Below, piece by piece: positions 45,389-53,698 of a stretch of DNA of 64,000 nt. The translations under genes and the position numbers were made by a program. Source of the stretch: Micromonospora sp. FIMYZ51 (GTDB lineage Bacteria > Actinomycetota > Actinomycetes > Mycobacteriales > Micromonosporaceae); assembly GCF_038246755.1 (NCBI RefSeq), contig NZ_CP134706.1, positions 3,410,001 to 3,474,000 on the forward strand, read 5' to 3'. Each line of letters starts with the position of its first letter. The stretch's first letter is position 1. Under the pieces are notes generated by a model, which was not told the origin of the DNA, searched no databases, and saw only the letters and a program-made list of their open reading frames with translations.

Positions 45389-46432
45389 GGGCGTGTGTCG
45401 AAGTCGGTGGCAGGGCTTGAGCTGCCGGCTTGAGGATCTTCGTGTGTCGGTGTTCGAGATGTAGCGAGGTCTCCGGTATCTGGTTCAGCGACCAAGCAGA
45501 ACCCGAACACCGGAGACCTCGTGGATACCCTAGCGGTGGCGAGGCGGCACGACTTGACCGACGCACAGTGGGTGGCGCTGGAGCCGCTGCTGCCTGTGGG
45601 GCGTAGGCCAGGTCGGCCGTCGGTATGGACGAAACGGCAGCTCATTGATGGGATTCGGTGGCGGATTCGGGTCGGTGCCCCGTGGCGGGACGTGCCGCAG
45701 TGTTATGGGTCCTGGGCTGCGGTGTACGGGCTGTTTCGGCGTTGGCAGCGTGATGGGACCTGGGCGAGGATCCTGACGGTGTTGCAGGCGGTGGCTGATG
45801 CGTCCGGACGCGTCGTCTGGGACGTGTCGGTGGACTCGACGGTTGCCCGGGCTCATCAGCACGCCGCCGGGGCGCGTAAAAGGGGGATCTGCAGGCCGAG
45901 CCGCCGGGCGGGGTCATGGTCGAGCCGACCGATCACGCGCTTGGGCGGTCGCGGGGTGGGCTGACCACGAAACTGCATCTGGCCTGCGAGCAAGGGCGCA
46001 AGCCGTTGTCGATCGTGTTGACCGCTGGGCAGCGTGGGGACAGCCCGCAGTTTGTGGCGGTGCTCGACGGGATCAGGGTGCCCCGCCTCGGCGGCGGCCG
46101 GCCCCGAACCCGCCCGGACCGAGTCTTGGCCGACAAGGCGTACACGTCCCGAGCTAACCGCCGCTACCTGCGCCGACGCGGCATCGCCGCGACGATCCCG
46201 TCAAAGGCCGACCAAGACGCCAACCGGCGCAAGAAGGGGTCCAAGGGCGGCCGGCCACCGGCCTTCGATCCCGAGCGGTACAAGCAGCGTCACGCCGTGG
46301 AATGCGGCATCAACCAGCTCAAACGCTATCGAGCCGTAGCGACTCGTTTCGACAAACTCGCCGTCCGCTACGAAGCTACCGTTCACATCGCCGCGATCAA
46401 CGAGTGGCTGTGACCGACTTCGACACAGGCCC
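45389..46432 (+). mobile_element. IS5-family insertion sequence (IS427-like), 1044 bp
   Basis: Terminal inverted repeats 45389-45407 (GGGCGTGTGTCGAAGTCGG) and 46414-46432 match at 18 of 19 positions. A TA dinucleotide flanks both ends (45387-45388 and 46433-46434), consistent with target duplication. The transposase gene is intact, with a -1 frameshift site, so the copy may be active or recently inserted. It landed on the stop codon of the GH127 gene. Confidence 0.9.
45521..46413 (+). CDS. IS5-family transposase, two frames joined by -1 frameshift
   Basis: Frame 1 (GTG 45521 to 45964) has the N-terminal domain [14 protein letters not shown] and [21 protein letters not shown] and the first catalytic Asp ([10 protein letters not shown]). 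The conserved continuation ([20 protein letters not shown], second Asp in [11 protein letters not shown], Glu in [20 protein letters not shown]) is in the -1 frame, which ends at 46413. The switch occurs on TAAAAGGGGG at 45877-45886, a typical slippery run, giving a full DDE transposase of about 297 residues. Without slippage a 147-residue truncated protein is made. Confidence 0.88.
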
Positions 46433-49173
46433 TAGATGAACCGCCAGCGGTGGTCGCCGGCGCCGTTGTCGTCCCAGAGGATGATCTGAGTGCCCTGGCT
46501 CGACGAGGCGTTCTGGACGCCGAGAACGCGCCCGCCGTTGGCGGACTGGATCCGGAAGTAGCCGTTGGCGCCGTAGCGCAGCCGCCAGCGGTTCGCCGTC
46601 GAGCCGTTGTCCGCCCACTGCACCACCCGGGCACCGTTGCCGCTGCCGCCGTTCTCCACGCCCAGCACCTTGCCGCTGTGCGAGTTGCGCAGCCGCAGGT
46701 AGCCGCCGCTGTCCACGAGCGCGGTCCAGAGGTGGTCGGCGGTGCCGGTGTCGCCCCACTGGATCACCAGGCCGCCGTCGGCGGTGGACATGTTCTGTAC
46801 GCCGAGCACCAGACCGGTGGCCAGGTTCTGGATTCGCCGGGCACCGTTGGGCAGGAACCGCCACTGGTTGTCCGGCGTACCGTTGTCGGGATCCTGCACC
46901 ACCCGGGCGCCCTGCGCGGTGGAGCCGCCCAGCACGGCAAGCAACTTGCCGCTGTGCCCGTTGCGGATCTTGTGCGAGCCGTCGCCCGCGTCCACGATCG
47001 TCCACCGGTGGTCCGCGGTGCCGGTGTCCGACCATTGCAGGACCTGCGCGTTGTCGGCGGTGGACATGTCCTGTACGCCGAGCACCTTGCCGCTGTTGGC
47101 GTTGCGGAACCGCACCGCGTTGCCGTCCACCACCAGCTGCCAGTCGTGGTCCAGCGTGCCGTTGTCGGCCCACTGCAACGCCGGGGCGCCGTCGGCGGTG
47201 GACATGTTCTCGATGCCCAGCACCAGGCCACTGGCGGCGTTGACCAGGCGGAAGGTGGCCCCGGCCGGGCCGGTCTGGCCGCCGCTGCTCCAGTAGACCG
47301 TGTAGTTGTGCCCGTGCGCGTCGTAGAACGGGATCAGGTTGACCTGTGACCCATTGGCGGTGGCGGTGAAGTTCAGCGCCGAGGTGCTGGTGCGGGTGAC
47401 CGAGGAGACCGCCAGCGCGGGCAGCGCCGACAGCGCGGTGTTGCCGTAGTTGCCGGAGAGCACCGCCGGGCCGTACCGCAGCGCCACCACGTTCGGGTTG
47501 TCGTTCGTCGGCTCCGCGACGACCCGCATCGGCAGCCGTACGGTCACGGTGTCGCCCGAGGTCCAGGAGCGGGTGAGGGTGGCGTACGTGCCGGGCGTGG
47601 TGGCGATGTTCTGCTGGGTGCCGTTGACGCTGACCGTGGCGCCCTGGGTCCAGCCGGGGATGCGGATCCGCATCGTCCACGAGCCGCCGACACTGCCGGT
47701 CACGGTAAGCGTGCTGGTGTCGCTGGCCGGAAAGCTTGTGGACTGGGTGACCGTGATGCCGCGCTGGGACCAGGTCAGCACCGAGGGCATGAAGAGGTTC
47801 ACCGTCAGCGTGCTGCCGTTGTGGAAGTAGATCGAGTCCATCAGCGTGGTGTTGCTCTCCAGCCCGGTGCCCTGACAGCACCAGAAGGAGTTGTAGTCCG
47901 TACTCCAGGTGCCGCCGCCCCAGGCCGGTCCCACGCCGCGCCGACCGCCCGGTTGCAGCGGCGTGAAGTAGGTGATGTGCCCGTGGTTGTCGGCCGGGTT
48001 CTGCGCGCCGACGAGGTGGTTGAGCAGGGCCCGCTCGTAGAAGTCGAAGTACGCCACCCGGTTCGGGTCGAGCAGCCACAGTTCCCGGGTCAGCTTGAGC
48101 ATGTTGTACGTGTTGCAGTGCTCGCAGGTGTCGTTGCGCAGGAACCCGGAGATGGCGTTCGGCGCGCGGAAGTGTTCGGCCTGGCTGTTGCCGCCGATCG
48201 CGTAGGTGCGGGTGTTGACTGTGATGTTCCAGGCGTTGCTGGCGATGTCCCGGTAGCGGGTGGTGCCGGTGGCCTTGAACTCCCGGGCGGCGCCGATCCA
48301 CTTGGGGATCTGGGTGTTTGCGTGCAACCCGTTGAGCTGGTCCTGATTCGAGGCCAGTGGGTTGAACACGGCGGCGTGGTCGAAGCGCTGGGCGGCGGTC
48401 AGCCAGCGGGCGTCACCGGTCTGCTGGTACAGGTCGGTAAGCACCGCGTTCATGCCGCCGAACTCGGTGCCCAGCATGGCCTGCATCTGCGCCGAACTGA
48501 GCCGGCCGGTACGCCAGTCGACCCACCCGGCGAAGGCCAGCAGCACGTCGCGGGCCTGGGTGTTGCCGATGTGTCGCCACACGTCGAGCAGCCCGGCCAG
48601 GGTCTTGTGGATGGCGTAGTACGGCACGTTGCCGTTGTTGAGGGTGCGGTTCTCCACCGCGGTGAAGTCGGACTCGGGGAAGCCGCACAGATACCCGGGG
48701 TTGAACCCGGCGGCGGCGTTGTTGGCCTGACACTTGGCCAGCTCGGCGACCATGTAGTTGGCCTTGTCCCGGCAGTTGGTGTCGCCGAGCACGGCCCACA
48801 TGTACGACCAGGCGGTCAGGAAGTGCCCCTGGGAGTGGGTGCGGAACGGGAAGTTGGGGGCCTCCCAGCCGCCGGTCGCCGCCGCGCCGCCGGTGGAGAG
48901 GCGGTGGTTGGCGCGGAAGTTGTAGAGCAGCCGATTGACGTCGACGAAGCGCAGGTAGTTGAGGGTGCGGTTCTGGTTGTCCAGCCAGCGGCTGGCGGTC
49001 AACCGGACCTGGCCCATGTCGAACGCGTACGCGCCGACGCCGATGTCGGGTCGGGCCGGGGGGATCGCCGCGCTGGCCGTACCGCCGCCCAGGGCGGGGC
49101 CGACCGTGCTGGCGACGGCAGCCGCGCCGGCGACCTGGAGTACGCGCCGACGGTTGAGGGACGGGTAAGGCAT
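46432..49173 (-). CDS. Secreted GH127 beta-L-arabinofuranosidase with six ricin-type repeats
   Basis: The 913-residue protein has a Tat-like signal (LNRRRVLQVAGAAAVAS) and a GH127 (formerly DUF1680) catalytic region with the zinc-thiolate site: Glu and Cys in TCEHCNTYN (E351, C353) and the Cys pair in FWCCQGTGLE (C432, C433), one of which is the nucleophile. From about residue 645 there are six repeats of about 45 residues of the type SGKVLGVQDMSTADNAQVLQW, i.e. two ricin trefoils. It would release beta-L-arabinofuranose, known from extensin-type glycoproteins. Its stop codon TAG is shared with the IS end. GH127 enzymes are often intracellular, so a secreted lectin-bearing one is notable. Confidence 0.92.
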   Translation of the reverse strand: MPYPSLNRRRVLQVAGAAAVASTVGPALGGGTASAAIPPARPDIGVGAYAFDMGQVRLTASRWLDNQNRTLNYLRFVDVNRLLYNFRANHRLSTGGAAATGGWEAPNFPFRTHSQGHFLTAWSYMWAVLGDTNCRDKANYMVAELAKCQANNAAAGFNPGYLCGFPESDFTAVENRTLNNGNVPYYAIHKTLAGLLDVWRHIGNTQARDVLLAFAGWVDWRTGRLSSAQMQAMLGTEFGGMNAVLTDLYQQTGDARWLTAAQRFDHAAVFNPLASNQDQLNGLHANTQIPKWIGAAREFKATGTTRYRDIASNAWNITVNTRTYAIGGNSQAEHFRAPNAISGFLRNDTCEHCNTYNMLKLTRELWLLDPNRVAYFDFYERALLNHLVGAQNPADNHGHITYFTPLQPGGRRGVGPAWGGGTWSTDYNSFWCCQGTGLESNTTLMDSIYFHNGSTLTVNLFMPSVLTWSQRGITVTQSTSFPASDTSTLTVTGSVGGSWTMRIRIPGWTQGATVSVNGTQQNIATTPGTYATLTRSWTSGDTVTVRLPMRVVAEPTNDNPNVVALRYGPAVLSGNYGNTALSALPALAVSSVTRTSTSALNFTATANGSQVNLIPFYDAHGHNYTVYWSSGGQTGPAGATFRLVNAASGLVLGIENMSTADGAPALQWADNGTLDHDWQLVVDGNAVRFRNANSGKVLGVQDMSTADNAQVLQWSDTGTADHRWTIVDAGDGSHKIRNGHSGKLLAVLGGSTAQGARVVQDPDNGTPDNQWRFLPNGARRIQNLATGLVLGVQNMSTADGGLVIQWGDTGTADHLWTALVDSGGYLRLRNSHSGKVLGVENGGSGNGARVVQWADNGSTANRWRLRYGANGYFRIQSANGGRVLGVQNASSSQGTQIILWDDNGAGDHRWRFI

Positions 49174-49218
49174 GGCGGCCTCCGGAATGCCGGGCGATTG
49201 GTTGATGGGAAACCATCG

Positions 49219-49247
49219 ATGTTATCGCTAACATAGTGAGTCGTTAA
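49219..49247 (-). promoter_or_regulatory. GH127 promoter with embedded TGTTATCGCTAACA operator
   Basis: On the minus strand TTAACG (49242-49247), 17 bases, TAACAT (49219-49224). The operator 49220-49233 overlaps the -10. It is 46 bases before the start codon, so the leader is very short. Confidence 0.65.
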
Positions 49248-49429
49248 CAGCCACGCAACCCTCCCGTCCCGCTACGACACATCGCGGAAACCGAGCCGTG
49301 CGGCGTACCCGCCCTGAAGGGTCGGTCGATGCGCCGTCGACTTGACCCTCCAGTCGGTCGAGGCCGGACAGTGCCGACGGCACGGCACCGGCGTCGCATT
49401 CGCCCGGTGGGCTCGATCGGCGGGGAGGC

Positions 49430-50686
49430 ATGGTGGCAGTGACGACCGGCAGTCAGGCGGTGCCCCGGCGATACTGGGCCTGGCTCGGTGGTGCCACCCT
49501 GTCCCTGCTCGGCGTGCAGACCATGGCGTTCGCGATGGCCTGGGTGGCGGCCGGACACGGCGGTCGCTTCGCCGCGCTTGTGTTCACCGCGATCGCGCTG
49601 CCCCGGGTGCTACTGCTGTTGGTCGGCGGCGCGGTGGCCGACCGGTTCGGCGCCTGGGCCGTCCTGGTGGTCACGGACGCGGTGATGATCGTCGTCATGG
49701 TGATGCTGGCCGCCGTCGTGTGGTCGTCGACCGATCCGCGGCTGCCCCTGCTGCTGGCCGCCCTGGCCATCGGGATCGTGGACGCGTTCCACCTGCCGAG
49801 CACCGGTGCGATGCCCCGGCGGCTGGTGCCGGCGCCCGCGCTGACCCGGGCGATGTCGGCCCGTCACCTGGCCGCCCAACTGGCCCTGTTCGGGGGACCG
49901 GCGGCGGGCGGCCTGGTCCTCGCCGCGGTCGGGCTCGCCGGGGTGGCGCTGGCCAACGCCGCCACGTTCGCGGTGCTGCTGGCGGTGCTGGTGGCGCTGC
50001 GATCGCACGCGACGCACGCACCGGACGCTGCGGCGTCCGAATCGACGCAGCCGGTGTGGCGAGCTGCCCTGGACGGGCTGCGGGTCGCCGCCTCGCATGC
50101 CGTGCTGCGACCCGCGCTGCTGCTGGTCGGCGTCGCCGCCGGCTTCCTGCTGCCGGTCACCGGGCTGCTCGTGCCGTTGCTGGCCCGGGAGCGGAACTGG
50201 CCGCCGCAGGTGGCCGGTGCGACGGTCGCGGCGCTGGCGCTGGGCACGGCGACCATCGCGGTACTCGTGCTGGCGTGCGGTGGGCTGGCCGAGCCCGGTC
50301 GGGCGGCCGGTGCCGGCCTGATGGTGGCCGCCGTCGGCGTGGCCGCACTGGCGATCGCCGGCTCGCCGCCGGCCGCGATCGCGGCCGGGGCACTTGTCGG
50401 CCTCGGATCGGGTGGGTTCGTCACGCACATCGGTCCACTGGTGCTTGCCGCCACCCCGGCGAGCCACCTGTCCCGGGTGCAGGCCGTGCTCGCGCTCGTG
50501 CAGAACCTGCCGCTGCTGGTCACCGCCAACGTGCTGGGCTCGCTCGCCGAGACGGTGGGTGCCGCGGCGGTGCTGTCCGGCTGCGCCGGGGTGCTGGCGG
50601 CGGCTGCCCTGGCCGCACTGGCCTCCGCCGCCCTGCGGCACTCGGACCCGGCTGACCGGGCGACTACCACCAACCGCGATGTCTGA
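49430..50686 (+). CDS. MFS transporter
   Basis: The 418-residue protein has about 12 hydrophobic segments and MFS features: LVGGAVADRFGAWAVLVV after the second span (motif A variant), a DAFHLPSTGAMPRRLVP loop and a homologous second half. It resembles drug-efflux or EntS-like proteins with no clear substrate. ATG 49430 follows GGGGAGG. The next gene encodes a MarR-GNAT protein whose probable operator overlaps this stop codon, suggesting co-regulation as an efflux module. Confidence 0.85.
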   Translation: MVAVTTGSQAVPRRYWAWLGGATLSLLGVQTMAFAMAWVAAGHGGRFAALVFTAIALPRVLLLLVGGAVADRFGAWAVLVVTDAVMIVVMVMLAAVVWSSTDPRLPLLLAALAIGIVDAFHLPSTGAMPRRLVPAPALTRAMSARHLAAQLALFGGPAAGGLVLAAVGLAGVALANAATFAVLLAVLVALRSHATHAPDAAASESTQPVWRAALDGLRVAASHAVLRPALLLVGVAAGFLLPVTGLLVPLLARERNWPPQVAGATVAALALGTATIAVLVLACGGLAEPGRAAGAGLMVAAVGVAALAIAGSPPAAIAAGALVGLGSGGFVTHIGPLVLAATPASHLSRVQAVLALVQNLPLLVTANVLGSLAETVGAAAVLSGCAGVLAAAALAALASAALRHSDPADRATTTNRDV

Positions 50687-50696
50687 CTAAAGTCAG
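50683..50696. promoter_or_regulatory. MarR-type operator CTGACT-AA-AGTCAG
   Basis: A perfect 6-bp inverted repeat with a two-base spacer, five bases before the MarR-GNAT start and overlapping the MFS stop codon. Likely an autoregulatory site. Confidence 0.55.
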
Positions 50697-50701
50697 CAAT
50701 C

Positions 50702-51595
50702 ATGGATCGCCAACTGGTCGACGTGGTGCGGCGCTTCAGCCGCACGGTGACCCAGCGCGTCGGTGCGCTGGACGACAGCTACCTCGCCCGTGACCGGCCG
50801 TTGGCCCAGTCGCGCCTGCTGTGGGAGATCGGTCCGGCCGGTGCCGAGGTCGCGGCGCTGCGGACCCGGCTGGACCTCGACGCCGGCTACCTCAGCCGGC
50901 TGCTGCGCACGCTTGAAACGGCCGGCCTGGTGGTGGTGGGCCCGACCGGCGGGGACGGCCGGGTGCGTACCGCCCGACTCACCGAGGCCGGCCGGATCGA
51001 GTGGGACCTGCTCGACCGGATCTCCGACGAGCTGGCCTGGTCGATGCTCGCGCCGCTCAGCGACGGCCAACGGGGCCGGCTGATCACCGCAATGGGCGAG
51101 GTGGAGCGGCTGCTGATGGCCTCACTCGTCACCATCGAGGTCTGTCCACCCGCTGATCCACGGGCCCGGGCCTGCCTGCGGGCGTATGTGGCGGAGTTGG
51201 CCGAGCGCTTCGACGCCGGCTTCGAGTCCGGCGCCGACGACGGCCAGGAATTCGTCCCGCCGGCCGGGGTGTTCCTGGTGGCCACGCTTGCCAGCGAGGC
51301 GGTGGGCTGTGGCGGGCTGCGGCTGAGCCCCGGTGAACCCGCCGAGATCAAGCGCCTCTGGGTGTCCCGGTCGGTACGCGGACTCGGCGTCGGCCGGCGG
51401 CTGCTCGGCGAGTTGGAGCAGTGCGCGGCGGCGGCCGGAGTCGACGCCGTTCACCTCGACACCAACCGCAACCTCACCGAGGCGATCCAGCTCTACCGCA
51501 GCGCGGGCTACCACGAGATCCCGCGTTACAACACGAACCCGTACGCCCATCACTGGTTCGCCAAGCGTCTGGCCGGTGTTGCCGGCGACAACTGA
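50702..51595 (+). CDS. MarR-GNAT fusion protein
   Basis: The 297-residue protein joins a MarR winged helix (residues 1-145: RLLWEIGPAGAEVAALRTRLDLDAGYLSRLLRTLE, wing VVGPTGGDGRVRTARLTEAG) to a GNAT acetyltransferase (about 150-290) with acetyl-CoA motif RGLGVGRRLLGELEQCA and LDTNRNLTEAIQLYRSAGYHEI. Such fusions are common in actinomycetes. It probably represses the flanking genes and acetylates a small amine, perhaps the ligand it senses. ATG 50702 lies just behind an inverted-repeat operator. Confidence 0.9.
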   Translation: MDRQLVDVVRRFSRTVTQRVGALDDSYLARDRPLAQSRLLWEIGPAGAEVAALRTRLDLDAGYLSRLLRTLETAGLVVVGPTGGDGRVRTARLTEAGRIEWDLLDRISDELAWSMLAPLSDGQRGRLITAMGEVERLLMASLVTIEVCPPADPRARACLRAYVAELAERFDAGFESGADDGQEFVPPAGVFLVATLASEAVGCGGLRLSPGEPAEIKRLWVSRSVRGLGVGRRLLGELEQCAAAAGVDAVHLDTNRNLTEAIQLYRSAGYHEIPRYNTNPYAHHWFAKRLAGVAGDN

Positions 51596-51606
51596 ACGAT
51601 GGTTCA
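51593..51606. promoter_or_regulatory. TGAAC-4-GTTCA inverted repeat before aidB-like gene
   Basis: A 5-bp inverted repeat with a four-base spacer starting on the stop codon of the MarR-GNAT gene and 39 bases before the AidB-like start. It is a possible TetR or MarR site. Short arms make this uncertain. Confidence 0.35.
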
Positions 51607-51644
51607 ATTCTCGGTTCACCCGTCACACGCTTGGAGTCTGTCCG

Positions 51645-53276
51645 GTGACCACACACGAGGTGTTCAACCAGGTTCCGCCGCTTGTCGACTACGACACCGC
51701 GGCTGACCCGGCGCTACTCGACGGGCTGGCCCGCGAGGGCGCCGGCTGGGCCACCGACGAGGTGCGTGCCCTCGGCCGGCTCGCCGGCACCGAGGAGGCG
51801 ATCGAGCACGGTCGGCTGGCCAACGAACACCCGCCGGTGCTGCGTACCCACGACCGCTACGGGCACCGCATCGACGAGGTGGAGTTCCATCCGTCCTGGC
51901 ACGAGCTGATGCGTACCGCCGTGGGTCATGGCCTGCACGCCGCGCCCTGGGCCGACGACCGGATCGGCGCGCACGTCGCCCGGGCCGCGAAGTTCTACAC
52001 CTGGCGCACCGACGCCGGCCACGGGTGCCCGATCTCGATGAGCTACGCGGCGGTGCCGGCCCTGCGGCACGCCCCGGACCTGGCCGCGAGCTACGAGCCG
52101 CTGCTCACCGCCACCACGTACGACTTCGGGTTGCGGGCGCCGTCGACCAAGCGCGGCCTGCTGGCGGGCATGTCCATGACGGAGAAACAGGGCGGCTCGG
52201 ACGTACGCGCCAACACCACGAACGCCCGCCCGCAGCCGGACGGCAGCTACCGGCTGGTCGGGCACAAGTGGTTCACCTCCGCGCCGATGTGCGACCTGTT
52301 CCTGACCCTGGCCCAGGCGCCGGGCGGGCTGACCTGCTTCCTGGTGCCGCGCGTGCTGCCCGACGGCACCCGCAACCCGATGCGGCTCGTGCGGCTGAAG
52401 GACAAACTGGGCAACCGGTCCAACGCCTCCAGCGAGATCGAGTACGACGAGGCGGTCGCCTGGCGGGTCGGCGACGAGGGTCGGGGCGTACGCACCATCA
52501 TCGACATGGTCAACCTGACCCGCCTGGACTGCGTGATCGGCGCGGCGGCCGGCATGCGGCAGGGCCTGCTCACCGCCGCCCACCACGCCGCCCACCGGCG
52601 GGCCTTCGGCCGGTACCTCGCCGACCAGCCGTTGATGCGTAACGTCCTGGCCGACCTGGCGGTGGAGTCGGAGGCCGCGACGGTGCTGATGATGCGCCTG
52701 GCCGGTGCCACCGACCGGTCCGCCCGCGGCGACGCGACCGAGACCGCCTTCAAGCGGATCGCCCTGGCCGTCGGCAAGTACTGGGTCTGCAAGCGGTGGC
52801 CGGGTCATGCCGCCGAAGCTCTGGAATGCCTCGGCGGCAACGGCTACGTCGAAGAGTCCGGCATGCCGCGCCTGTTCCGCGAGTCGCCGCTGAACTCGAT
52901 CTGGGAGGGCTCCGGCAACGTCGCCGCGCTGGACGTACTGCGGGCGCTGGCCGGTCAGCCCGAGGTGCTGGCGGCGTTCCAGGCCGAGGTGGCGCTCGCG
53001 GCAGGTGCCGACCGTCGACTGGACGCCGCCGTACGCCAGGTGCAGGCCGCCCTGAACGACCCGGCCGACCTTGAGCTGCGGGCCCGCCGGGTGGTCGAAC
53101 AGTTGGCCCTGGTGCTCCAGGGTGCGCTGCTGGTCCGGCACGGCCACCCGGCCGTCGCCGACGCCTTCTGCGCCTCCCGCCTGGCCGGGGACCACGGCCA
53201 CGCCTACGGCACCCTGCCCGCCGGTGTCGACTTCGCCGCCATCATCACCCGCGCCACCCCCAAACTCGCGCCATAG
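51645..53276 (+). CDS. aidB: AidB-like acyl-CoA dehydrogenase family flavoprotein
   Basis: The 543-residue length and sequence match AidB: NQVPPLVDYD at the N-terminus, MSMTEKQGGSDVRANTT in the FAD-binding region, LKDKLGNRSNASSEIE, and GGNGYVEESGMPRLFRESPLNSIWEGSGN near the active site, where AidB proteins have Glu/Arg around the flavin. E. coli AidB binds DNA and is induced by alkylating agents; its enzymatic role is debated. GTG 51645 follows TTGGAG. It may be co-transcribed with the MarR-GNAT gene 49 bases upstream. Confidence 0.88.
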   Translation: MTTHEVFNQVPPLVDYDTAADPALLDGLAREGAGWATDEVRALGRLAGTEEAIEHGRLANEHPPVLRTHDRYGHRIDEVEFHPSWHELMRTAVGHGLHAAPWADDRIGAHVARAAKFYTWRTDAGHGCPISMSYAAVPALRHAPDLAASYEPLLTATTYDFGLRAPSTKRGLLAGMSMTEKQGGSDVRANTTNARPQPDGSYRLVGHKWFTSAPMCDLFLTLAQAPGGLTCFLVPRVLPDGTRNPMRLVRLKDKLGNRSNASSEIEYDEAVAWRVGDEGRGVRTIIDMVNLTRLDCVIGAAAGMRQGLLTAAHHAAHRRAFGRYLADQPLMRNVLADLAVESEAATVLMMRLAGATDRSARGDATETAFKRIALAVGKYWVCKRWPGHAAEALECLGGNGYVEESGMPRLFRESPLNSIWEGSGNVAALDVLRALAGQPEVLAAFQAEVALAAGADRRLDAAVRQVQAALNDPADLELRARRVVEQLALVLQGALLVRHGHPAVADAFCASRLAGDHGHAYGTLPAGVDFAAIITRATPKLAP

Positions 53277-53698
53277 AAGATCTTGGGCGTTCTCGGCCCC
53301 CATAGGGGCGACTTCGGTCCATGATTCACAGCGGCAGGTCCAGCGTCCGAGGTGGGCGCCGGGCGGGGACCCGGTCGGTGAAACGGTGGTGTGGGACGCC
53401 GCCGACGTACGCGCATACGCGGAGCGGCGCGGCCGGCGGCTCGCGGACGAGGAGCCGCAGTAGCCGGGGGGCAGTTAGTCGCCCCACCCCGTAGCGCCTC
53501 CCGGCATCCTTGTGGGATTTTGGTGTGTCGATGCGTTGTCGCGCGCGCGAGTGGCCGTCGCCCAAATGGGCAGCCGGGGCCGTCATGGCCTGCGGCGGGT
53601 GACGGCAGAGGAGTTCGTCGTTCTCTCGACCGTTCATGGCCGGGCCTGCGAAGGCCCGGCCATGGACGGCTCTCGCCCGTGATCAGCGAAGGACAACC
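53277..53698. other. Intergenic region with a possible excisionase-like remnant
   Basis: No complete gene is seen. Codons 53347-53463 read GETVVWDAADVRAYAERRGR, which resembles the end of AlpA/excisionase-type HTH proteins (W..ADV..WA..R), but no HTH precedes it. A perfect hairpin sits at the right end (53636-53663). Confidence 0.35.
53636..53663. other. 11-bp perfect palindrome in the leader of the GH-A gene
   Basis: ATGGCCGGGCC (53636-53646) pairs with 53653-53663 around TGCGAA, 35 bases before the ATG of the next gene. It could be an attenuator or a terminator of incoming transcription. Confidence 0.6.
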
